Program-made: the position numbers and the translations under genes
Assembly: GCF_001815905.1 (NCBI RefSeq)
Contig: NZ_KV823261.1
Location: forward strand, 62,001 to 126,000
Origin: Brevibacterium sp. HMSC07C04
GTDB lineage: Bacteria > Actinomycetota > Actinomycetes > Actinomycetales > Brevibacteriaceae
Direction: 5' to 3'
Length of the DNA: 64,000 nucleotides
Shown: positions 26,479-35,746 of the stretch, piece after piece
How positions within the stretch are numbered: the first letter of the stretch is position 1
Layout: the number at the start of each line of letters is the position of its first letter
The notes under the pieces: model-generated
Database searches by the model: none
What the model was told of the DNA's origin: nothing
What the model saw: the letters and a program-made list of their open reading frames with translations, nothing else

Positions 26479-29175
26479 TCAGTACTGGTCCATGACCACA
26501 CCGCGGCGCACCGCGTCAGCCGCTCGGGCAATCGTCGTGGCTGCTTCCGGCCCGACGACGTTCTCAATCTGGCCCAGAACGTCGAGTGTCTGTTTGGCCC
26601 ACCGGACGAAGTCACCGGCGGAGATGTCCGTTCCGTCCAGAGCCGCGGCGAGGTTCTTGCCGTCGGTCCAGCGGTAGATCGGCACTGCAATACCGGAATC
26701 GGGTTCGGGGGTGATGCTCGTGCGGGCGTCGCTTTCGGTTTTGGCAAGTGTTCGCCACAGGTCTTCCAGAGCGCCCACACACTGCCGCAGAGTCTGAGTG
26801 GGCATGCGAGTGTGTGTCAGCAGTTCGCGTCGGCTTTCGTATACCAGGCACGAGGCCATCGCCGCGGCTTCGGGCTCGGTCAGCCCCTCCCACAGTCCAG
26901 CGCGAACAGACATGGCGATCAGCAGGTCGCGATCGCCGTATATGCGCCGCAGAATTGCGGTGTCATCAGGCAGGAACTCGAGTGTGCGCAGAACTGAGCA
27001 GACTCGGTCGAAAACTTCGGCGATAGAGGACGTGCGCGATGTGATCTGGCTGGTGAGCTTGGCCCGGTCGCGTTCGAGCCGGTGTGCCCTTTCTGCCCAC
27101 CGGGCGTGCTGTTCGCGTTCGGGACAGTCGTGGCAGGGGTGAGAGCGCATCTGCTGTCGCAGCGCCTCAACATCTTCAGAGCCGACCTTGGGTCCCTTGG
27201 TTCTGCGCACTTGGACATCGGCGGGGTCTTTGACCCGTCCCTGCGCAATCGCCTGGTCGAGGATGTCAAGCAGGCGGCTGCGCTCACGGGGATTGCGGTG
27301 GTTGAACTTCCGGGGGCTCTTGATCTTACCGAGGCTCACCGCCGGCTCAGTGACTTCATGTGGACGCAGGTGCCATACTTTGCCGGCGCTTGTGAGGACT
27401 GTCGGCAGACGCAGACCCGTGTGGTCGTTGTGCATGGGACTGAGCACAATGCAGGCGCCGAACTTCAGCCGGGACGGCAGCAGAATAACGCTGCCGAACT
27501 GCAGTTGGGACAGTGATTCGACGACATCGCGCTGTTTGAGCTTCGACCGCTGCTTACCGGCCTGCTTCTCCAACTGCGCAATCGAAAGTCGATAGCCGAA
27601 ATACTCCGAGAAATCACCGCGGTCGCACTGTGCAGCCTCTGTGTAGCCGGCAAGCGCCTCGTCGGTTTTGCGCACTCGCTTGGCAAGGCCGACAACAGAA
27701 GAGTCAGCTTGGTACTGGGCGAACGATGTTTCCAGCACCTTCCGCGCGTCATCGTGGGTCATACGCGCCAGCAGGTTCGCGGCCATGTTGTAGGTGGGAA
27801 CAAAACGGCTGTTGAGCGCGTAGGTCCGCTTGGAGGCAAGGGAAGCGATATCGGCGACTTCGATCGTGGGGTGCCACACCGTCACGGCGTGTCCTTCAAT
27901 GTCGATTCTGCGCCTGCCAGCCCGTCCAGTCAGCTGCGTGTACTCCCCCGGTGTGATCTGCACGTGAGATTCGCCGTTGAACTTCTTGAGTTTGTCGAGC
28001 ACCACTGAACGCGCCGGCATGTTGATGCCCAGCGCAAGGGTTTCAGTTGCGAAGACAACCCGCATGAGCCCCTCGACGAAAAGCTTCTCGACAAGCTCTT
28101 TGAACTGCGGGATGAGTCCGGCGTGGTGCACTCCGAAACCGGACATGAGGCCTGCCGCGAATGACCGGAATCCCAGCACTCCTAGGTCTTCGGCAGTCAA
28201 CGACTCTTCCAGCTCTTCCAGCGCGGCCGCGATTCGGCGTTTTTCGCTCTTCGTCGTCAGATCAAGGCCGGCCGCCAAACAGTGGTCGAGAGCTTCGTCG
28301 CAGCCTTTGCGGCTGAAGATGAAGAAAATGGCAGGCAGAAGCGAAAGCTTGTCGAGCTCAGCAATGACAGCCGCCCGAGCCGGCCGCATAAACCGGTGTC
28401 GGGCTCCGCCTCGTCGGCGGTCCCGCCGGGAGCCAAAACCTGAGTACGGCCGGACAGCCGCTTCCAGTCCTTTGTTGATGTCCCGGCCATTAGGTGCGAA
28501 CAAGGGCATGAGGTCGGTCCCGACTGCTACGTGATTGTGCAGCGGTACCGGACGGTGTTCGGAGACGATGATGTCAGTGGTGCCGCGCACCTCGGCCAGC
28601 CACGCTCCGAACTCTTCGGCATTGGACACCGTCGCCGACAGGCTCACCAGCAGGACGTGGGCCGGCAGGTGAATGATGACCTCTTCCCACACGGGTCCGC
28701 GGAACCGGTCGCCCAGGTAGTGGACTTCGTCGAGAACGACGAAGCCGAGTTCGGAAAGGTCCGTTCCCGAATAGATCATGTTGCGCAGGACCTCGGTTGT
28801 CATGACGACGATCTGCGCGTCTCGGTTGATGCTCGTATCCCCTGTCAGCAGGCCCACGCGATCAGCGCCGTAGGCGTCGACGAGCTCATTGAACTTCTGA
28901 TTTGACAGGGCTTTGATCGGCGCGGTGTAGAAGACCCGCACACCGCGGGCAACCGCCAGAGCAATGGAGAACTGTGCGACAACCGTCTTGCCCGCACCCG
29001 TGGGGGCGGCGACGAGGACTGAGTGATCGGCCTGCAGACTGCGGCAGGCGCGCAGCTGGAAGTCGTCGAGTTCGTAGTCCAGGGAACGGCGGAAGGCCTC
29101 CAATGGTGAACCCGCTTCGCTCTGGCGCTGCAGAAACTGTGAATATGCGTCAGCCGGAGACAGGTTGGATTCCAT
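26479..29175 (-). CDS. helY: Ski2/Mtr4-type DExH RNA helicase HelY
   Basis: This 898-residue superfamily 2 helicase resembles yeast Ski2/Mtr4 and mycobacterial HelY (Rv2092c). It has Walker A APTGAGKT (Lys63), DEVH in VLDEVHYLGD, SATVSN (motif III), and in the second RecA fold FATETLALGINMPA and QLTGRAGRRR (motif VI). A C-terminal arch/helical-bundle region of about 350 residues follows. It probably unwinds structured RNA. The ATG at 29175, with TGAGGGG just before it, lies 14 nt after the tatC stop; helY ends the proteasome-region operon. Substrate and partners in bacteria are poorly known. Confidence 0.92.
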   Translation of the reverse strand: MESNLSPADAYSQFLQRQSEAGSPLEAFRRSLDYELDDFQLRACRSLQADHSVLVAAPTGAGKTVVAQFSIALAVARGVRVFYTAPIKALSNQKFNELVDAYGADRVGLLTGDTSINRDAQIVVMTTEVLRNMIYSGTDLSELGFVVLDEVHYLGDRFRGPVWEEVIIHLPAHVLLVSLSATVSNAEEFGAWLAEVRGTTDIIVSEHRPVPLHNHVAVGTDLMPLFAPNGRDINKGLEAAVRPYSGFGSRRDRRRGGARHRFMRPARAAVIAELDKLSLLPAIFFIFSRKGCDEALDHCLAAGLDLTTKSEKRRIAAALEELEESLTAEDLGVLGFRSFAAGLMSGFGVHHAGLIPQFKELVEKLFVEGLMRVVFATETLALGINMPARSVVLDKLKKFNGESHVQITPGEYTQLTGRAGRRRIDIEGHAVTVWHPTIEVADIASLASKRTYALNSRFVPTYNMAANLLARMTHDDARKVLETSFAQYQADSSVVGLAKRVRKTDEALAGYTEAAQCDRGDFSEYFGYRLSIAQLEKQAGKQRSKLKQRDVVESLSQLQFGSVILLPSRLKFGACIVLSPMHNDHTGLRLPTVLTSAGKVWHLRPHEVTEPAVSLGKIKSPRKFNHRNPRERSRLLDILDQAIAQGRVKDPADVQVRRTKGPKVGSEDVEALRQQMRSHPCHDCPEREQHARWAERAHRLERDRAKLTSQITSRTSSIAEVFDRVCSVLRTLEFLPDDTAILRRIYGDRDLLIAMSVRAGLWEGLTEPEAAAMASCLVYESRRELLTHTRMPTQTLRQCVGALEDLWRTLAKTESDARTSITPEPDSGIAVPIYRWTDGKNLAAALDGTDISAGDFVRWAKQTLDVLGQIENVVGPEAATTIARAADAVRRGVVMDQY

Positions 29176-29189
29176 GCCCCTCAGTCTAC

Positions 29190-29996
29190 TCAGTCGATCG
29201 GTTCGACCCACGTGCCGTCGGCAATCCGGCGCCGTTTGCGACCGCGGTCAATGATCGCGCAGATCAGCCACGCCAGGAAGAACATGAACAGCATCGGAAC
29301 GACCAGGTAGAACATGGACACGGCATCCGGGGTCGGCGTTGCGATTGCGGCGAACACGAATACCAGCACCACCAGCCACCGCCAAGACCTCCGAATCGTG
29401 CGGGCTGACAGAAGATCGAGCATATTGAGCCCCACCATGAGGACGGGCAGGACGAACGCAGCCCCGAAGGCGATGATGACAACGGTGACAAACGACAGGT
29501 AGTCCTGCGCCGGCACAATGTACGACGTTCCCTGAGGCACCAGGCCGCCCATAGTGCGAACAGCATTGGGCAGAGCGAAGAACGCCAGCGCCCCTCCCGC
29601 CAAGAACAGCGGGAGTGCAGTGCCGAGAAAACCCACGGTGTAGAGCTTCTCCTTGCGGTGCAGACCGGGCATGATGAACGCCCAGATCTCGTAGAGCCAT
29701 ACGGGTGAAGAGAGGATGATGCCGATGAAGATCGATATTTTGATCTTCATGTCAAAAGGCGACACGACACCAGCGAAGTTGAGCATCGCGGTCTTGCCTT
29801 CTGCTGCTGCAATGTCATCCAGGGGCTTCTGGAGAACTCCGAGAACACTGTCGTAGAGGAACCAGCCGATGACAGAGGCGATCAGCAGAGCAACGGCGGC
29901 CGCTATCGCCCGGTTGCGAAGCTCCCGAAAGTGGTCGAGGAGCTTCATCCGCTTCTGCGGATTGCCCTTCAGCGGCAGGCGCTTGCGCGGGCTCAC
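29190..29996 (-). CDS. tatC: Sec-independent translocase subunit TatC
   Basis: TatC is the receptor of the twin-arginine pathway for folded proteins. The 268-residue protein has six membrane helices, the conserved LLDHFRELRNR near the N-terminus with the Glu that binds signal peptides, and SPVWLYEIWAFIMPGL. The start is GTG at 29996, overlapping the tatA stop by 4 nt (GTGA). The order helY-tatC-tatA-pafC-pafB matches Mycobacterium Rv2092c-Rv2096c. A basic cytoplasmic C-terminus follows the last helix. TatB is not in the window. Confidence 0.95.
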   Translation of the reverse strand: MSPRKRLPLKGNPQKRMKLLDHFRELRNRAIAAAVALLIASVIGWFLYDSVLGVLQKPLDDIAAAEGKTAMLNFAGVVSPFDMKIKISIFIGIILSSPVWLYEIWAFIMPGLHRKEKLYTVGFLGTALPLFLAGGALAFFALPNAVRTMGGLVPQGTSYIVPAQDYLSFVTVVIIAFGAAFVLPVLMVGLNMLDLLSARTIRRSWRWLVVLVFVFAAIATPTPDAVSMFYLVVPMLFMFFLAWLICAIIDRGRKRRRIADGTWVEPID

Positions 29997-30265
29997 TTTC
30001 GCTTGTCGTCGTCCGCTTCGGTGTAAGCAGATGCGCGGTCCTCGGCACTGTCAGAAGTGCCGGGTTGTGCGCTCTTAGATTCGATGGAACCGGGGTCCTT
30101 GGGAGCCGAGACCGTGGGTTCGTCCTTGCCGAAGTCCTTCATTTCATCGCGAAAGATCTTCATTGACTTGCCGACGTTCTTGGCAACACCGGGCAGACGC
30201 GAAGCGCCGAAGATCAGAACGATCACCAGAACGACGATGACGATTTGCCAGATTCCGGGTCTCAC
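29993..30265 (-). CDS. tatA: Sec-independent translocase pore subunit TatA
   Basis: The 90-residue protein has one N-terminal membrane helix (about residues 6-19, WQIVIVVLVIVLIFGASRLP), the conserved hinge ending in LP, an amphipathic helix with KSMKIFRDEMK and a charged disordered tail. It multimerises to form the Tat pore. It is read 16 nt after pafC and is translationally coupled to tatC. The pattern is TatA rather than TatB because the chain is short and the FGASRLP motif is canonical. Confidence 0.95.
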   Translation of the reverse strand: MRPGIWQIVIVVLVIVLIFGASRLPGVAKNVGKSMKIFRDEMKDFGKDEPTVSAPKDPGSIESKSAQPGTSDSAEDRASAYTEADDDKRK

Positions 30266-30281
30266 ATGTGCTCCTTAGTTC

Positions 30282-31208
30282 TCAGCGTGCCCCACCAGTG
30301 TACTCGTCCTGTCCGGCATGTTCGATAACACGCGCAAGAGTGCCAAGCGAGCTGCTCAGTGCAGGCACTGGATCTGCGGAGCGGATCCAGCGACCCCAGC
30401 GCAGCATCTGGCGATCCAGCCACGCTTCCGAAAAGACGGTAATGGTGCCGTAGGCGCAGCCTTCGGAGTCGTCGAACTGAACATCGCGGAAGGCAAACTC
30501 GTCGAGGATCCAGGCGGCAGCGGAGGCAAAGCCGAACCGGTAGTCGGTCGGCTCTTCCGCTTCCTGTGGTGTGGGCACAATCTCCCTGTCGCCTTCTGCC
30601 AGTGCGGCTGATTCGATGTTGTCGACGCTGAATGTGCGCTCTCCCCCGGAGGTTTCGCAGAAGGCATCGAGATACCAGCGGCCGGCCAGGCGCAGTTCGT
30701 GCGGACGAATGACTCGGCGAGTCAGTTCGTCACGAGCGGCGACGTAGTAGTCAATCACGATCGGCGTGCCGGAAGCAGAAGCACTCTGCAGGGCACGGCG
30801 AAGATCTTCCGGGACAGTCGGAACATCGACAACCGGTTCTGTCGAACGGTCGGCCGACTGCAGCTTTGCCCGCAGGTCCTCAATGCCGTCGACGTCTGGG
30901 TTTGCAGCCTGCAGGTAGTCAAGAGCGACAACGAGGCTTGCGGCTTCGGCAGCGCTGAGCCGGACCGGAGCCGCAACCTCCGCGGCGTTGTCTACGTACA
31001 CGCCGTCCGGCCCCCAGCGAGCGTCGATGAGATCATCCGGCATGTGGCCGGGGCGACCGCTGACGAACAGCAGCTGAAGGTCGTCTTCGATCGTTTCGAC
31101 GGAGACGTTGAAATGCGAAGCCAGCTCTTCCAGCCGGGCGCCGGGATGAGCAGTGATGAAGGGGACCAACCCCAGCAGACGCGACAGCCGCTGCCGTGCT
31201 TCACACAT
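30282..31208 (-). CDS. pafC: WYL-domain transcriptional regulator PafC
   Basis: PafC and PafB form a heterodimer that activates the LexA-independent mycobacterial DNA-damage response. The 308-residue chain has an N-terminal winged helix (RLLGLVPFITAHPGARLEE), a central WYL ligand-sensing domain (IDYYVAARDELTRRVIRPH, RWYLDAFCE) and a C-terminal WCX-type extension. It overlaps pafB by 8 nt. Despite the name, no proteasome function is required of it. Whether it senses single-stranded DNA here is inferred from the mycobacterial and Arthrobacter work. Confidence 0.92.
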   Translation of the reverse strand: MCEARQRLSRLLGLVPFITAHPGARLEELASHFNVSVETIEDDLQLLFVSGRPGHMPDDLIDARWGPDGVYVDNAAEVAAPVRLSAAEAASLVVALDYLQAANPDVDGIEDLRAKLQSADRSTEPVVDVPTVPEDLRRALQSASASGTPIVIDYYVAARDELTRRVIRPHELRLAGRWYLDAFCETSGGERTFSVDNIESAALAEGDREIVPTPQEAEEPTDYRFGFASAAAWILDEFAFRDVQFDDSEGCAYGTITVFSEAWLDRQMLRWGRWIRSADPVPALSSSLGTLARVIEHAGQDEYTGGAR

Positions 31209-32217
31209 GAGCGCGGTTTCCGTCCACGAGGGCGATGAGGCTCTCCAAGGTCAGCTGAGCGAGCTTCCTGTGAGCCTCTCGCAGCTCCGGCGGTGCGAGT
31301 ACGCTGACGCTGTCGCCATAGCCCAGCAGTTCCTCGGCAAAGCTCTGCAGATCAGCAAACGGCACCTCGTAGGTTCCGTCTGCAGTTTCTGCGCCCCGGT
31401 GGCGAAGTGGCCTGCCCTTGCCGGGTACGAGGCGGAGCACGGCCTTCTGCGAAACCTCTGCTGGGTGTACGGACTCCCCCACCGCGCGGGGGTCTACAGT
31501 GAAATCCGCCGGCACGGCACTGCGAAGCGAATCGCCAAGGGGTGTGATGCGCCCGACAATGCGGGAGAGTCGGAACGCCCGCTGTGCCCGCCGGTTGAGG
31601 TCATAGCCGACAACATAGGTCTTTTCGCCGCGGGTCAGTAGACAGAAGCCGACGACTTCGCGGCGCTGCGGGACAGACCCGGGTTTTCGATACTGAAAGC
31701 GCATGGGTCGGCGGTCAGCCACATATTCCATCACTTCGGCGTAGCGGTCATCCACAGAGCGCAGGTCAAAGGCTGCGTCGGTGTCGAGGCTGGCAGCCGG
31801 CTGTGCGGCCTGTCCTCGCAGCTTGTTCACGGCAGCGAGGGCCGCGCCGGAAACGGCCGAGCTGCGCACAACGTCAACAGCGGCCGCTAAAAGCGCTATG
31901 TCTTCCGGGCCCAGGTCAATGGGAGGCAGAAGGTAGTCTTCGTCGCTGATCCGATATCCGTAGGCGGATTCACCGGTGAAGGGGTCAGACCAGTCGGTCG
32001 TGCTGATCTCTATGCCCAGATCCCGAAGCGCCTTTTTGTCCCGGTTGAACATCCGGTCAAAGGCAGCGTCGTCCTTATCGCGATAGTCCTCGATGGTTTG
32101 GCGAAGTACGTCGCGGTCGATCCAACCGGAAACCGACCGCAGCGCGATGAGCAGGTTGAGCAGGCGTTCAGTCTGTCGACGCGCGCGGCCGGTCTTCGGA
32201 CGGTCGAGGTCGGCCAT
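31201..32217 (-). CDS. pafB: WYL-domain transcriptional regulator PafB
   Basis: The 338-residue partner of PafC has an N-terminal HTH (TERLLNLLIALRSVSGWI, then FDRMFNRDKKALRDLGI), a central WYL domain with PMRFQYRKPGS and VVGYDLNRRAQRAFRLSRI, and a C-terminal extension. Separate pafB and pafC genes, as here, contrast with lineages where the two are fused. It begins 2 nt after the small FKBP gene, so it belongs to the same transcript as the upstream PPIase genes. Which promoter drives it in damage cannot be seen. Confidence 0.92.
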   Translation of the reverse strand: MADLDRPKTGRARRQTERLLNLLIALRSVSGWIDRDVLRQTIEDYRDKDDAAFDRMFNRDKKALRDLGIEISTTDWSDPFTGESAYGYRISDEDYLLPPIDLGPEDIALLAAAVDVVRSSAVSGAALAAVNKLRGQAAQPAASLDTDAAFDLRSVDDRYAEVMEYVADRRPMRFQYRKPGSVPQRREVVGFCLLTRGEKTYVVGYDLNRRAQRAFRLSRIVGRITPLGDSLRSAVPADFTVDPRAVGESVHPAEVSQKAVLRLVPGKGRPLRHRGAETADGTYEVPFADLQSFAEELLGYGDSVSVLAPPELREAHRKLAQLTLESLIALVDGNRAHV

Positions 32218-32219
32218 TG

Positions 32220-32594
32220 TCAGGCGATGTTCTCAAGATCGCAGACGAAGATGAGTGCTTCGCCCGGCGCAATGACACCGGGGACGCCCTGGCTGCCATA
32301 GGCCAGGTGGGAGGGAATCCGCAGGGTGCGGCGTCCGCCGACCTTCATGCCGAGCAGGCCCTGGTCCCAGCCGGGGATGACCATGCCGACGCCCACGCGG
32401 AAGTTGAGCGGCTGGCCGCGGTCCCAGCTGGCGTCAAACTGTTCGCCGGTGGAAAAGCCCACGCCGACGTAGTTGACGCTGACGGTGTCTCCGGCCTGAA
32501 CAGCACGGCCGGTGCCCTCAATGTCGTCGATGATCTCGAGTTCTTCCGGGGCGGTGTCGCCGGGAAACTCGACTTCGGGTTTTGTGCGGGACAC
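32220..32594 (-). CDS. FKBP-type peptidyl-prolyl isomerase, cytoplasmic
   Basis: The 124-residue single-domain FKBP has the typical VSVNYVG, FDASWDRGQPLNF, GMVIPGWDQGLLGMKVGG and IPSHLAYG blocks. It lacks a signal peptide, so it acts on prolyl bonds in the cytoplasm. The GTG at 32594 is favoured because GGAG lies 7 nt upstream; the frame can be read from a TTG four codons earlier. It sits between the FKBP lipoprotein and pafB, a location kept in many actinobacterial proteasome loci. Confidence 0.9.
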   Translation of the reverse strand: MSRTKPEVEFPGDTAPEELEIIDDIEGTGRAVQAGDTVSVNYVGVGFSTGEQFDASWDRGQPLNFRVGVGMVIPGWDQGLLGMKVGGRRTLRIPSHLAYGSQGVPGVIAPGEALIFVCDLENIA

Positions 32595-32606
32595 GAGGTA
32601 CTCCAA

Positions 32607-33527
32607 TCAGTTTGCGTCGAGGATGTCGACGACGAACACGAGCGTTTTGTTCGGGCCGATGTTCGGTGGGCTGCCGGCTTCCCCGTAGGCCATGTCAGGC
32701 GGTGCAATGAGCAGCACCTGCGAACCGACCTTCTGGCCTGCAAGTCCCTCTGTCCAGCCCTTGATCACACCGTCAAGGGGGAAGGTCGCAGGCTGGCCGC
32801 GATCCCAGGATGAATCGAAGGTCTTTGAAGGGTCATCCCACGTCCAGCCGGAGTACTGCACGGTGACTTCCTGGTCTTTGCTGACCTTTGGGCCGTCGCC
32901 TTCAATCGTCGGCTCGACGATGAGCTTCTTCGGCGGGTCGCCCTTGGGCTTGCTGATGGACGGTTTGCCCTTGTCGTCCCGGCTGACCTGCGGGAGGTCC
33001 TTCTTCTGAGGAAGCTCCTTGCCCTCAGCGCGGGTCTTGAGCTTTCCGGTTTCGACGATGTCGATGACGTACAGGACGCTCGGGCCGTTTTCGCCCGGCG
33101 TGGCCAGCCCCACCCTGGCACCGACCTTCTGGCCGACGAGGGCATCGACGAGTTCTTTGGCAACCTGGTCATTGTCCATGGGGAAACCAGACGGTTTGCC
33201 CTGGTCGTAGGTGCTTTGGAGGTTTTTCGGATCGCTGCCGTCAATCGTCGTCATGTGGGCGGTGACCTGATCACCGTCCTTGATGACGTCCCCGTCGCCT
33301 TCGCTGTAGACCTTGGATTCAGCCTTTGCAACGGCGAAAGGAGCTTCAAACTCCACCTTCGGCTTTTTGCCGTCCTCACCGTTGACCTCGACCTTGTCGA
33401 GGCTCGTAGTCTTGGCATCCTGCACCTGCTGGGTGGCTGTGTCGTCGGCTTTCTGATCGTCGCCATTCGAACAGCCGGTCAGCAGAAGAGCTGCGATGGC
33501 GGCTGTGCCGATCACCTGTCTGCGCAC
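32607..33527 (-). CDS. FKBP-type isomerase lipoprotein with two FKBP domains
   Basis: The 306-residue protein starts with a lipoprotein signal peptide, MRRQ followed by a hydrophobic run and LLTGC (Cys19 lipidated), so it is anchored outside the membrane. Two FKBP folds follow: a divergent first one (about 85-165, without the aromatic PPIase pocket) and a canonical second one (about 215-305, with FDSSWDRGQPATF, GVIKGWTEGLAGQ and PPDMAYG). The first may be a binding domain. It opens the FKBP-pafB-pafC-tat cluster after a 75-nt gap. Start is GTG at 33527. Confidence 0.9.
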   Translation of the reverse strand: MRRQVIGTAAIAALLLTGCSNGDDQKADDTATQQVQDAKTTSLDKVEVNGEDGKKPKVEFEAPFAVAKAESKVYSEGDGDVIKDGDQVTAHMTTIDGSDPKNLQSTYDQGKPSGFPMDNDQVAKELVDALVGQKVGARVGLATPGENGPSVLYVIDIVETGKLKTRAEGKELPQKKDLPQVSRDDKGKPSISKPKGDPPKKLIVEPTIEGDGPKVSKDQEVTVQYSGWTWDDPSKTFDSSWDRGQPATFPLDGVIKGWTEGLAGQKVGSQVLLIAPPDMAYGEAGSPPNIGPNKTLVFVVDILDAN

Positions 33528-33602
33528 GTAGATACATCCCTTTCGATAGCTCTGGCCAATCCTAGTGGGGCCAGTCTGGGGCTTGCCTGAGTGGTGGTGA
33601 GG

Positions 33603-35063
33603 TCAGATGACAGGTTCGGCAAAGGCCTCTGTCAAGGTGCGGGCCCTGTCGTCTTCAGTCGCGAAGGGGTCTCGGAGAACCACGGCCTTCTGGCTTTGGT
33701 CATTGACTCGCAGGTGCACCCAGTCGACGGTGAAGTCACGGCGATGTTCCAGGGCCTGCGCGATGAATTCGCCGCGCAGTCTGGCCCTGGTGCTCTGTGG
33801 TGGTGTTGCCATTGCCCGCTGGGAAGCTTCAAGCGGCACAGCGCGCCTGGCCAAGCCGGCTTGTTCCAGTTTTGGGAACAGGCCGATGCCGGGGGTGACA
33901 TCGTGGTAGGCGTAGTCGAGCCGGGTGATCTTCGGATCTTTCAGGCTCAGGCCTTCACGTTCGACGTAGCGGTCGAAGAGCTTTTTTTTGATGACCCAGT
34001 CGATTTCCGTGTCGACCGAGCTGAAATCTCCGCTCTCAACGGCTTCGAGCACTCGCTTCCAGCGATCGAGCACTCGCCGGGCTGTGTCGTCGGAGCCGAG
34101 GCTGTGGTCGCCCCTGTCTGCAAGTTTCGCTGCGTGCTCCCAGTAGAAGCTCAGCAGCCCAAGCGGGGTTGTCGTTTCGCCCGAACGCAGTTCCAGCTGG
34201 GCTGTTCCGGTGAGGTCGCGGGCCACGGTGCGAATGTCCCGAATGGGATTGCGCAGAGTGTGGTCGGCAAGCGGCACACCGGATTCGAGTAGGTCGAGCA
34301 CCAGGCCGGCGGAGCCGACTTTGAGCTCCGTGGTGGTCTGCGACATTGAAGAATCGCCGACGATCACGTGCAGGCGGCGGTACTTTTCAGCATCAGCGTG
34401 CGGTTCGTCGCGGGCGTTGATGATCGGCCTGGACCGGGTTGTCGCTGAGGACACGCCTTCCCACATGACATCGGAACGGCCGGACAGGCCGTAGACAACA
34501 TCGCCGTGCAGGGTCTCGACCTTGGTGGCGTGGCCGCTGAGTGAGGCCCTCTGGGAATCAGCGGCGGGCATATCGGTGCTGGCCCGGGCGGGAATAACGC
34601 AGCCGGCCCCGGCGATGAGCTGGCGGACGACGAGGAACGGCAGAAGCGAGGTTGTCAGACGCGTGAAGTCCATGGTGCGGCGCACGAGGAAGTTTTCGTG
34701 GCTGCCGAACGAATTTCCAGCCGAGTCGCGGTTGTTCTTCAGCATGTGTGCCGTGCCGGTCAAACCGTCGGCGGCAAGTTCACGCTGAGCGATTTCCAGG
34801 TTCTGGGTCAGAAGCAGGGTTCCGGCTTCTTCTTGGGCGATGAGCTCATCGACAGAAGAGCACTCCGCCGTCGCGTACTCGGGGTGGGAGCCGACATCCA
34901 GATAGAGGCGACCGCCGTTGGCCAAGAAGGCGTTCGACGAACGGAATCGGCTGACAACCGGTTTGAACAGGTAGCGCGCCGTTTCCTCCGGACCCAGGTG
35001 GCGGCCCCCGTTGGCTGAATAGGTCAGACCGTATTCGGTCTCAATGCCGTAGATGCGTTTCAT
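33603..35063 (-). CDS. pafA: Pup--protein ligase PafA
   Basis: PafA uses ATP to phosphorylate the C-terminal Glu of Pup and joins it to substrate lysines. The 486-residue glutamine-synthetase-like protein has IETEYGL at the N-terminus with metal-binding Glu, and GRLYLDVGSHPEYATAE with the catalytic Asp56. It lacks the Dop loop insertion, which distinguishes it from the Dop paralogue at 36746. SHENFLVRR and NTRDEPH-like NARDEPHAD complete the nucleotide site. It overlaps prcA by 4 nt (ATGA). Confidence 0.96.
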   Translation of the reverse strand: MKRIYGIETEYGLTYSANGGRHLGPEETARYLFKPVVSRFRSSNAFLANGGRLYLDVGSHPEYATAECSSVDELIAQEEAGTLLLTQNLEIAQRELAADGLTGTAHMLKNNRDSAGNSFGSHENFLVRRTMDFTRLTTSLLPFLVVRQLIAGAGCVIPARASTDMPAADSQRASLSGHATKVETLHGDVVYGLSGRSDVMWEGVSSATTRSRPIINARDEPHADAEKYRRLHVIVGDSSMSQTTTELKVGSAGLVLDLLESGVPLADHTLRNPIRDIRTVARDLTGTAQLELRSGETTTPLGLLSFYWEHAAKLADRGDHSLGSDDTARRVLDRWKRVLEAVESGDFSSVDTEIDWVIKKKLFDRYVEREGLSLKDPKITRLDYAYHDVTPGIGLFPKLEQAGLARRAVPLEASQRAMATPPQSTRARLRGEFIAQALEHRRDFTVDWVHLRVNDQSQKAVVLRDPFATEDDRARTLTEAFAEPVI

Positions 35064-35746
35064 GCTTCTCCCCCGAGCATCTGCTTGACAGCTTCTGTGT
35101 TCAGTCGGCGGAAGGTCCTGTGTCCTTCGGCGCTGCGGTCAAGCAGAGCCGCTTCGATGTGCTGAGCGGGAATCGGGCCTTCGGCACCCAGGGTGCTGGC
35201 TGCCCACCGCAGAACCTCTGCACTCGTCATAGCCGATGTGTCGATGTCAGTAAGCGCCCGGCCGTGGGCTTCGGAGTCTCCCCCGATGACCACGGCACTG
35301 GCTTCGTCTGCAACCGAACCGTCATAGGACAGTCGGTAGATTCTGTCGCCTTCGGGGTCCACACCGAGTTCGGCGACGATGATTTCGACTTCAAAGGGTT
35401 TGGATTCCGTTGTGAAGACAGATGCCAGCGTCTGAGCGTAGGCATTTGTCAGACCCCGGGCGGTCACATCTGCCCTGTCATAGGAATAGCCGCGCAGGTC
35501 CGCGTAGCGAACACCGGCCTGGCGCAGTGATTCGAACTCGTTGTACTTGCCGACCGCGGCAAAGCCGATCCTGTCGTAGATTTCGGCGATCTTGTGCAGT
35601 GTGGTTGACGGATTCTCTGCGATCAGTGCGATCCCGTCTGAGCACCGGGCAACCAGGACGCAGCGCCCGCGTGAAATGCCCTTCCGGGCGAACTCCGCGC
35701 GGTCTTTCATCAGCTGTTCGGGTGAAACATAGAAGGGCATGCTCAT
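35060..35746 (-). CDS. prcA: proteasome subunit alpha PrcA
   Basis: The 228-residue structural alpha subunit forms the outer rings and gate of the 20S core. The N-terminal gating segment [23 protein letters not shown] matches the mycobacterial form, followed by [29 protein letters not shown]. There is no catalytic Thr. Gene overlap with prcB (4 nt) and pafA (4 nt) suggests coupled expression of the complex and its ligase. It binds activators such as ARC through pockets between alpha subunits. Confidence 0.96.
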   Translation of the reverse strand: MSMPFYVSPEQLMKDRAEFARKGISRGRCVLVARCSDGIALIAENPSTTLHKIAEIYDRIGFAAVGKYNEFESLRQAGVRYADLRGYSYDRADVTARGLTNAYAQTLASVFTTESKPFEVEIIVAELGVDPEGDRIYRLSYDGSVADEASAVVIGGDSEAHGRALTDIDTSAMTSAEVLRWAASTLGAEGPIPAQHIEAALLDRSAEGHRTFRRLNTEAVKQMLGGEA

